Translations under genes and position numbers: made by a program | Assembly (NCBI GenBank): GCA_025201705.1 | Contig: MU617037.1 | Span: 1-25,862 of the forward strand | From: Dissophora ornata | Lineage: Eukaryota > Mortierellomycota > Mortierellomycetes > Mortierellales > Mortierellaceae | Direction: 5' to 3' | DNA length: 25,862 bases | Shown: piece after piece, positions 19,502 to 25,862 of the stretch | How positions within the stretch are numbered: the stretch's first letter is position 1 | How the letters are laid out: each line of letters starts with the position of its first letter | The notes under the pieces: model-generated | Seen by the model: only the letters and a program-made list of their open reading frames with translations | Told to the model about the DNA's origin: nothing | Databases searched by the model: none

Positions 19502-20250
19502 CTAACGTCACAGCACGGGCCCTATTCCCACCCCTATCCCTCGCCCCGATCCAACGGCCATATCCCATGCTTATAACAATCTGATTGCTTGCATGCATGG
19601 ACTCCACTTATAAAGCTGTTAAGTCACTGCGGCCTAGTGGAGAGCAGTCTAATGTTCTAATGTCTACTCGTCTGCCTAGTGAAGTTCAAAAAGGGATTCC
19701 CATTGCAAGTCAAATCTCTGGCAGTCGTGGGTTCTACTCCATGGACTATGCCATAACCGCTAATGGTTGTTTCAAAATAGATATCGTCTTTGCAAATGGT
19801 TGACCTGGCTCAAGTCAGGCTGCGGTTTGCGCATAGAAAAGTTCATGGTAGACTTGCTGTGGTTGAAACCGAAGGTATTAAGGCAGTGTCTCCACAAGCG
19901 TCGATATACTACTGCAATTTCGATGCCGGACAGCTCTGGGAGAAGCATCCAAGAAGTTCCTCCTCCGTAAGTTACCCAACCTGGCACATTTTCTTTTTGA
20001 TATGCATTGGTATTAATTGGCGTTAATTATTTAACATTTGCAAACTGTAAGTGAAGAAGTGTGAAAAGATACGACCTTTACTGAATGAGGCACAATATCC
20101 ACGAGCAAATACTTTCATCCAACATGTCGAGAATAAACGAAATTTTGCCGCGGTGGGTGAACTTTGCCAGAGAGGAAGGACGGGTCAAAGGCGGGCACAA
20201 AGTATATTTTGCTGAAAAAAAAAATGGTTCTGACTTGCTCAACGTGTCCG

Positions 20251-20276
20251 TTTTTTTTTTTTTTTTTTTTTTTTTT
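20251..20276. repeat. poly-T tract, 26 T
   Basis: An uninterrupted T26 inside the + relic, between two of its coding fragments. It could be the poly-A tail of an antisense retro-insert, or simple expansion within an intron. Confidence 0.9.
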
Positions 20277-21133
20277 AATTAGAACTATCAGCATGTGGAC
20301 ACCAATAACATCATATAGGAAGCGAGCGTAATGTTCATGCATATTTCCTCGTCTAAATTTTACAAAAGGGGCTGTCAATACTGATTTCCGAATCACCTAC
20401 TACAAGATCAAGAAGGGGCTCCTACCTCTTGCGCCGTCAGGATATGACAAGAAGAGGAAAGTCAAGGCGACGGTATTGGATATCTCAACTACGAAGAGCT
20501 TGCTAACAGAAAAGTTGGATGAGGGCAAGGTTCGCGCTTCTCTTGCGGCAATATCCTGTTTCGCACAAAACTACGGTGCTAACTCATCTTCTGTGGTATA
20601 CATGTTCATGTGAAATCATTCACGGGCACTGGCGTTGAGTATTCTGTTCCTGTGGATATTGTTTGAAGTCCTTCTTTCTTATTCATGTGGCGATTACAGC
20701 AAGCATTTGTATCTGGTCTCACAGATTTTACGAGCTCTTTGAGATCAATTACACTTCCGAACCCAGGATACCGTTTACAGCATTGGCAATATGGCTCGTC
20801 TGGAAGAATCCCTTTCCCAACATTTACTCTTGCAATTGCAAGCTGCAAGAACTCAGGAAAGAAGAGATCACGAGAGGAAGCTACTGCTGAGGCATTTAAA
20901 GAATGCGAACAGGAGTTGATGGACGTGTGCACGGAGCTGGTTAGAGGCGCGTTTGGAGGCAAAGTTAGAAAGTGTTCGTTGGAGTATTTGCAGATTACCG
21001 CTGCGTCTCTCAGAAGCTCGGTTCGGGAGTTGAAAGGTGTGGGTGGGGTGCAGGGCGCCAGTGACCTTTGACCTAATAAACGCAAAAGGGGCCGGTAGAG
21101 AATTATGGCCATTTCCTGGAAGCGAGCAGCGAG

Positions 21134-22010
21134 GACTATCAACCGTCAGAGTCCCAAAACAGTAGGATTATATATTGTAATATGCGGTAAAGTATGTGAC
21201 AAGCATGCAATACCCTTTTTTCTCAAAGCTCCTCGAATACGATATATCACCCTTAGCGGATACCATTTCTCTCGACAAGGACTATCAGCCCTCAGAGTCC
21301 CAGGACAGCAGGATTAGGATTGATAACGCGAGAAGCGATAAAGTGTGTGGCAAGAGGGAAAAACCTTTTCTTCTTACAACTCTTCGAATACGACAGCTTG
21401 CCCTTAGCGGATGCTATTTCCTGAAAGCTCTCGACAAGGGCTATCATGCTGTAGAGTCCCAAGGAGAACGGATTTTTTTTACTGGGCCATGTCGACGAAT
21501 GATTAGATTGAAATTCAACATTTTGGCTATAATGTCCCTGTGCGCGAAAGCATAGCATGAATTAGTAAAATAATTACCGCAATGGTGAGTGAGCTGATGG
21601 AGTACGGAGTTCAGGCAGTGCTGACCACTCTGTCAATATACAGCTGCAACCTTACGGATGACATTTCCAGGAAACTCTCGGTAAGGGCAATCAGTATGCT
21701 GAGTCTCAGGAATGTCGGATCAAATTTGACCACCAACTAGTCGGTTCGATATGTGTTCATCATACTAACCCGCATATGTTGATAACTCTGTCAATAATGC
21801 AGCTGCAGTCTTGTGACTCTTGGCAAGGATTACCAGGAATTAGAGTCTCAGGACTGCAGGACCAGGAATGATACTGAACGAGCTGATGCAGTGTGGGGCA
21901 CGCAGGCAATACTCTAGCGCGGATTGCTCTGTGAGCAAGATAGTTGCAGCATTGCGGATGACAGTACCTGGAAGCTCTTGGCAAAGATTACCAGGAATGT
22001 GAGCCTTGGA
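21134..22010 (+). repeat. six degenerate copies of a ~150-bp coding-type repeat
   Basis: Anchors (gactatc or its equivalent) lie at 21134, 21280, 21440, 21687, 21828 and 21986, spaced 146, 160, 247, 141 and 158 bp. Translated in the locally best frame, the cores are DYQPSESQNSRII, LDKDYQPSESQDSRIRI, LDKGYHAVESQGERIFF, LGKGNQYAESQECRIKF, LGKDYQELESQDCRTRN and LGKDYQECEPWNCRIRI. A preceding block (EYDISPLADTIS, EYDSLPLADAIS, SCNLTDDISRKL) is also shared. Conservation at amino-acid level but in shifting frames shows the units arose as protein repeats and then decayed. Confidence 0.7.
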
Positions 22011-22041
22011 ACTGCAGGATCAGGATCGAGTAAGGAGTGTC

Positions 22042-22075
22042 GGCAACAACAACAACAACAACAACAACAACAACG
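22042..22075. repeat. (CAA)n trinucleotide microsatellite
   Basis: About eleven CAA units, directly after the last degenerate repeat, with a short aacaacatc continuation. Confidence 0.9.
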
Positions 22076-22100
22076 GCAGTAACAACATCACGACCATGAG

Positions 22101-22379
22101 AGTCAATTCAAGAAAAGGAAGAGGCAATAAAGAAATGCTAGATTTCCTTTGCGTAGGCAGATATCCACATGAAAATTTTCTCAATACCTCTCCTCATATG
22201 ACATAATAGCTGCAATAGCCATAGCTTGAAAGATGACTGATTCTGACTAATTTATTACTTGATGCATTTGAAAGAAAGATAGAGCAAGTCTTCATAAAAC
22301 CAACGACCCAAAGGATGAAGGAGGGAAAGAGCAGTACTTGTCCACTGACAAGTAACATGTTTTCATCCATTGTGTGTGA
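22101..22379. other. spacer between the converging + relic and copy A
   Basis: AT-rich, no motif or gene seen. It separates the last + repeat/microsatellite from the TGA of copy A. Confidence 0.4.
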
Positions 22380-22771
22380 TCATGGCGAAAGACATACTGA
22401 TCTGGAAAATGTTTTTACCAGTCGTGGAGGTTGCCTTGATTCACCCGAGCCATAGACACGGGAAAGCTTTTGTCGCTTGAGCTGAAGATCATTTGCCGCT
22501 GCTTTCTGCATTACCTGAGTTTCCAGACTCTTGATATGTTCCTATATTGATTTGATTTTGATGTCATTGAGTAGGTTCATGATATTCTTCATATCATGAG
22601 CGAACCAAGAGAGAAATATTACCAAAACTGTAATTACAGTCCTAAACAATCCACCATCCTGTAGCAGCGCCGCAAGTTCATAGTTGTTCCTTGGAAAGGA
22701 GACAAACTCCATAAGATCGCAGACATAGACGTCCTCAAATGGTCTCAGCGAAAAGAAACACCCCGAAAACC

Positions 22772-22843
22772 CTATTTGAATTAAAGTTAGATTTAAGGGC
22801 ATACAAATATGATTTTAGCAATCGCACAAGCAAAAGTACTTGC
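22772..22843 (-). other. GC-AG intron in copy A
   Basis: The coding joint FGDFEG|GFSGCFF requires a donor GAAG|GCAAGT and acceptor AAATAG|GG. The intron is 72 bp. Copy B has a GTATGT donor at the equivalent place and phase, so the GC donor is either a tolerated non-canonical site or a T-to-C decay mutation. Confidence 0.6.
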
Positions 22844-23916
22844 CTTCGAAATCGCCGAACATGATTGACGGCTTTTCCACCCCAGACAAAATCAGGTCCT
22901 CCATGATTGCCCGGTTTAACCTGATATTCTTTTTGTGCTGGACTTTGAGTGTGGAATCAGAGACGCCGTGTGGTTTAAACTCGAAATTTGTAAGCTCGGT
23001 ATCACCACTCTTGAAAACCAAATCGACCTTTCTGCCAAATGTCGCGACATCAGTGAACTCTTCGTTCAGTACTTCTTGGACATGTCTAGAAGATCTCAAG
23101 ACCGTCTCTCCACTAGAGATTGTACACATATGGCGTAGGAGCATTAACTTTGGGGTGACAGCTCATGCGCATTGTAAGATCACGACACACAGCAACCGCT
23201 TACTCTTACCTTTTCATATAAACAGTGGAATTCTCAAGCAACTTGGCGAACAAGGCCTTCCACTCTCCAACATAGTCCGCCTCTGAAAAGGCATCCTCTC
23301 CAACTTTTACGGCTGGGGAAATGATAGAGGTACAGCTATTTCAATTATAATAAATAATATTAATGCATCAATCATCACAACAACAATAACCAAAACAATT
23401 TACCAACAAACTTATTGTCATTAATCAAAAGACTTGCATGGCCTCCAGACTTGTTAAGACGCAGTACTCTAAACAATCATCAACACCGAGAAGGGACTTC
23501 CTCTTGACAACCTCTTTTCTCAAGCCTTTTACACTCATATTCTCTTGGAAAATAGTAGAAAGTGGCTTGAGAATAGATGTCAACTTTTCATCAGCTTCAT
23601 CTTGAACTGAAGAGGATGCTCTTGCACGCTCTAGTAGGTTTTCATCAAAATAATCCTCAAGTGATGGGCCCGACAAGTCCATGGTACATGAAAGTGCAAC
23701 ACTGTGCATAATGTCAAAATACAGTGTAAATCAAGCCCGCTAGAGTCATGCATAATCAGAAAATCTACTCACAATGCATCTTTCTCGCAACTCAATTCCT
23801 TTCGATCGTGTTGGAATAGTATTAAGCTATCCAAAGCGAGATTATACAAGCCCCGCCTTGTCGAGGTAAGATTTGAAATATCCTTCTCCATCAAATTCAT
23901 CAATCCGCCTCGATGC

Positions 23917-23939
23917 TTTTTTTTTTTTTAAAAAAAAAA
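23917..23939. repeat. T13A10 homopolymer pair at an exon edge
   Basis: A run of 13 T followed by 10 A lies immediately at the inferred acceptor of the LMNLMEKDISNL exon, giving an odd poly-A acceptor (AAAAG) on the - strand and a potential hairpin. Confidence 0.8.
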
Positions 23940-24383
23940 GAAGTTAATAATAATTCACAATTTGACGTTAATTACTAATTGATGCACAATGACATTACCA
24001 GGTTGAGTGCTGCATCTTGAAGCCATTTGTATGGCTCCTCCAATTGTATTTTCCTCTTCTTGTTGGTGACAGTTGCTCTGAGGGGTATGAGGATGGATGT
24101 GCTGGTAGAAGCGGAACATTCGTCCACATCGTTGCATCCAGATGATCTCAGATCTAGAATTGTACGCAATATTAATGAACCACATATCGCATCGTTAACT
24201 ATACACACTGAATTTTAGGAGTAATGACTGTACAACAATTACACATACGCTGCTCAAATTCCCGGCTATGGGACTTCAGAACGGCAATTTTATCCATTTG
24301 GACCTGTGGCTTCACCTTTCTCTCATAATCCTACAATTTGAAATAATTAGTACGCTTAAATGGTAGTCTAGTCTAGTTTAAAA

Positions 24384-24396
24384 CCCCCCCCCCCCC
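24384..24396. repeat. C13 homopolymer beside a splice donor
   Basis: On the - strand the donor GAG|GTA is followed at once by 13 G, an unusual donor context that may impair splicing of copy A. Confidence 0.85.
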
Positions 24397-24824
24397 TACC
24401 TCCATCAACCGAAGATTCTCCCAGTAGTCACTCCGGGCTTTTCTGGAGCCCGTAAACTCTGTCAAGTACTTTGGCATCCCTTGAATGCCTGCCAGATATT
24501 CCGATGACGCGGAGCCATGTTGATACGATTTGAATTTGAGATCTTTGAAGAATCCAATAGCTGTCGCCTTGCGACCGTTCTCTTCGATGTACTTTCTTGC
24601 AATTTCACCTTTCATTGCGTTCGCCTAGATTGCACGATAAAGTATTTTCAAATCATTAGCGCCCATATTAATAGCGCTGAAGTAAGGCTAAAGCATCCAC
24701 TTCTGTGCATCATTGGCATGCCTATTTTCAATGGTCAGCAAGAAAATAGGAAATGACAACTAACTGCGGTCGCTAACGCTGGACAAGAACAATGTCAGAC
24801 AACCACAGGCAATGGGATGAACTA

Positions 24825-24849
24825 ACAGAGATACGCGAAGTATCTCTGT
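24825..24849. other. perfect 10-bp hairpin within an intron
   Basis: acagagatac-gcgaa-gtatctctgt forms a perfect stem of 10 bp with a 5-base loop inside the first visible intron of copy A. It may be a small transposon footprint or a chance structure. Confidence 0.6.
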
Positions 24850-24964
24850 ATTAGCACTCACAACCCACCCTGGTTCATGCCGACCAATTGGCACTACAGA
24901 GCTGATGTCCTGGTGTATAATTAATCATGAAAATTCATTAGAAATAAAACGTATTACTTAACTG

Positions 24965-25017
24965 TGAGAGAGAGAATGAGAGAATGAGAGAATGAGAGAA
25001 TGAGAGAGAGAGAGGAA
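24965..25017. repeat. (GAGAGAAT)n microsatellite
   Basis: A purine tract of GAGAGAAT-type octamers with flanking GA repeats, lying between copy A and the Fanzor-like fragment. Confidence 0.85.
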
Positions 25018-25082
25018 CGAGATAGAGTAAGTGATGAGTTGACGGACGCGTGTGATGCGAGAAAGAGACAAGGATGAACAAA

Positions 25083-25862
25083 TTACGTCACTGCATCTTT
25101 CCTAAGTATAAACTGGCTGTTGGTCACGTTGATGTCCTTGCAGATGTTGTGCCCGGCGATGAATGCACGTTTTGCACTTTGAACAATATAGACGGCGGAG
25201 GTCGACCTGACCGACAAAATCCTCGCAGACCGGACACTTTTTCGAGGCGTAATATTGATTCACAACTACGACAATGTAGCCTAGGGATCTAGCCTACAGA
25301 GAGGCAGTAATTGTAGAGAGGCGATATTAGTCCTGATGTTAAACATATAAGCCATAGGGCTGCGATGACAGAAACGCTCTCTTACCTTTTGAACAAAGTA
25401 CGATTGGAACGACTTGTGCAGAGAAGACAGTCTGGTCTTTGTAGAAAGCTTTCCAAGACCCTCGCCGATCGCGACTTTGATGCTGTCTTTTCTCTTGGCG
25501 CCAATCGATCCTCCGACTAACTTGAAGAGACGGTTGGCAATCTGCAAGTACTCCTCATCTCGTGCCTTTCTCGCGTTCCGTCTGTGTTTCTTGAGGACCA
25601 TGTTGCTGTTGTAAAGGGAGTCAATGTGCGCCTCAACATCTTTGAGCCTGCCAACGTATTCTTTAATGCTTGCTCTAGTGCCGCGAAGGCGGGGCAAATT
25701 GGTCTCGATGCTGCTGATAGATGCTGAATTGTAGATTGCCTTGTCTTTCCTTTGCTCCATCCAGCGTCGAAGTTTCAGTGTGGCTGATACACCGCTTTCT
25801 GCTTGACAGCCAGGTTGTAAAACTCGGTGGCCATTGACCACAGCATTTGTCCCCTTTCCTAT
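25083..25862 (-). pseudogene. C-terminal part of a TnpB/Fanzor-like RNA-guided nuclease, catalytic end deleted
   Basis: The gene enters from beyond the right edge. An exon ending at 25386 reads KLRRWMEQRKDKAIYNSASI, KKHRRNARKARDEEYLQIAN, FKLVGGSIGAKRKDSIKVAI then GEGLGKL, and SFQSYFVQK. A 92-bp intron (GTAAGA...CTGTAG, 25385-25294) joins in phase to ARSLGYIVVVVNQYYASKKC, then CPVCEDFVGQVDLRRLYCSKC. This is the RuvC-II-like Gly-Glu-Gly, the (T/S/A)-S-x-x-C lead-in and the C4 zinc ribbon of TnpB/Fanzor (OrfB_Zn_ribbon). Such proteins are omega-RNA-guided DNA nucleases. After KTCIHR the frame breaks at about 25158 and resumes as AGHNICKDINVTNSQF to TAA 25085-25083. The intact family has HRDxxAGHN here, so a small deletion has removed the RuvC-III Asp and shifted frame. 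It is therefore dead as a nuclease, though zinc ribbon and splice sites survive. The N-terminal half is outside the window. Confidence 0.72.

Larger units (their letters stand above)
19585..22035 (+). pseudogene. frameshifted relic of a large repeat-containing protein, possibly the N-terminal and middle part of a Fanzor-like protein
   Basis: Collinear + strand fragments in alternating frames, with at least six breaks. They are, in order: SRGFYSMDYAITANGCFKID (ORF from 19585); RLAVVETEGIKAV and then LRQCLHKRRYTTAISMPD; a GTAAGT donor at 19967; KCEKIRPLLNEAQYPRANTF and IQHVENKRNFAAVGEL (20057-20215); TDFRITYYKIKKGLLPLAP, KVKATVLDISTTKSLLTEKL and SCFAQNYGANSSS (20332-20613); after a shift, SFTGTGVEYSVPVDI (to TGA 20664); FVSGLTDFTSSLRSI and PGYRLQHWQYGSSG (20685-21071); VTFDLINAKGAGRELWPFP from 21061; then repeats of the type EYDISPLADTISLDKDYQ. 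No catalytic motif survives in this part. The + order and join logic show one ancient gene. I link it to the Fanzor-like family only by remembered domain order, so that identity is inference. No continuation to a RuvC or zinc-ribbon end is seen past 22.1 kb. A T26 tract at 20251-20276 interrupts it. Confidence 0.5.
22380..24909 (-). pseudogene. PD-(D/E)XK nuclease-like multi-exon gene, copy A, slightly broken
   Basis: Nine exons join in consistent phase: 24909-24865 (VVPIGRHEPGW, start uncertain), 24624-24400 (KATAIGFFKDLKFKSYQHGS), 24330-24249 (DYERKVKPQVQMDK), 24153-23999 (EEPYKWLQDAALNL), 23915-23773 (GLYNLALDSLILFQHDRKEL), 23701-23404 (MDLSGPSLEDYFDEN), 23312-23210 (EADYVGEWKALFAKLLEN), 23112-22844 and 22771-22380. 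The eighth exon holds SGETVLRSS, FGRKVDLVFKSGDTELTNFE then FK, and HKKNIRLN. Asp 23024, Glu 22982 and Lys 22976 fit the D...ExK core of PD-(D/E)XK nucleases; fold and activity are inferred. The last exon reads GFSGCFFSLRPFEDVYVCD, then a coiled coil (EHIKSLETQVMQKAA). Two defects show: a one-base deletion near 23460, where GVDDC changes frame to FRVLRLNKSGGHASLLINDN, and TAG at 22544-22542 before the coiled coil. The first exon is not found. Function unknown. Confidence 0.65.

Noticed and set aside
19625..19745. tRNA-derived SINE (box A-like cggcctagtgg and box B-like ggttctactcc)
   Set aside because: The boxes are about 100 bp apart, no tRNA fold forms, and the stretch reads as coding fragments of the + relic.
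20606..21142. 178-codon open frame on the - strand
   Set aside because: The + strand over the same DNA gives blocks that continue from neighbouring fragments (GLTDFTSSLRSI, HWQYGSSG); the - frame has no motif and is probably a shadow.
21134..22010. CRISPR-like array
   Set aside because: Units are long, degenerate and unevenly spaced, with coding-type conservation, and the genome is eukaryotic.
3524..22544. TAG reassigned to glutamine in this organism
   Set aside because: Gln would fit several in-frame TAGs, but the GH9, bHLH and reductase genes end at TAG exactly at the expected C-terminus, and the affected genes mostly also carry frameshifts. Decay explains it better.
23830..23915. Frameshift in the copy A exon reading GEGYFKSYLDKAGL
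   Set aside because: Another frame of the same exon (LMNLMEKDISNLTSTRRGL) is open throughout and matches the phases of both neighbouring exons, so no shift is needed.

Overview
The window looks like nuclear DNA of an early-diverging filamentous fungus; Mortierellomycota or another mucoromycete is my best guess. The reasons are genes split by short GT-AG introns (mostly 70-100 bp), a membrane-anchored GH9 endoglucanase, a secreted CBM18 chitin-binding protein, a large low-complexity bHLH factor, an intact class II tRNA gene, and a heavy load of decayed DNA transposons and Fanzor-like genes. No database search was possible; all family names rest on motifs read by eye, and some on remembered family patterns.

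Left flank (1-4.3 kb): transposon debris. A possible DDE transposase C-terminus lies on + at the edge, followed by a CENP-B/Tc5-type helix-turn-helix fragment on -, a frameshifted PIF/Harbinger DDE transposase on + (about 1.1-2.1 kb), and, converging on it, the Myb/SANT-like partner protein typical of Harbinger elements (2.14-3.8 kb, - strand). The partner's main exon is open, but its upstream Gln-rich exon carries three in-frame TAGs. A 43-bp minisatellite lies beyond it.

Central block (4.3-17.3 kb): host-type genes. These are an MDR-family NAD(P)H oxidoreductase with a premature TAG (-), a four-exon GH9 endoglucanase with hydrophobic segments at both ends (-), a two-exon GPI-type CBM18 protein (+) divergent from the GH9 gene, and a two-exon, 925-residue bHLH transcription factor (-). 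The exon joins of the GH9, CBM18 and bHLH genes restore uninterrupted family motifs across the introns. About 2.5 kb upstream of the bHLH gene holds no gene I can support.

Right flank (17.3-25.9 kb): accessory DNA around an intact tRNA-Ser(CGA). Two decayed - strand copies of one multi-exon protein family share a motif RKVD...EFK...RKN(I/M)RL, read here as a PD-(D/E)XK nuclease-like core; I know no characterised member. On + at 19.6-22.0 kb there is a frameshifted relic with degenerate internal repeats of about 150 bp. On - at 25.08-25.86 kb there is the C-terminal part of a TnpB/Fanzor-like RNA-guided nuclease (RuvC-II-like GEG, C4 zinc ribbon), whose final catalytic HRD region is destroyed by a small deletion. 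The + relic seems, from remembered family architecture, to be the N-terminal and middle part of the same broad family; this is inference. A 52-bp-arm foldback element, a cluster of three CACGTG palindromes and several microsatellites complete the region. The best candidate for an undescribed system is the recurrent association of the PD-(D/E)XK-like family with Fanzor-like relics next to a tRNA gene.
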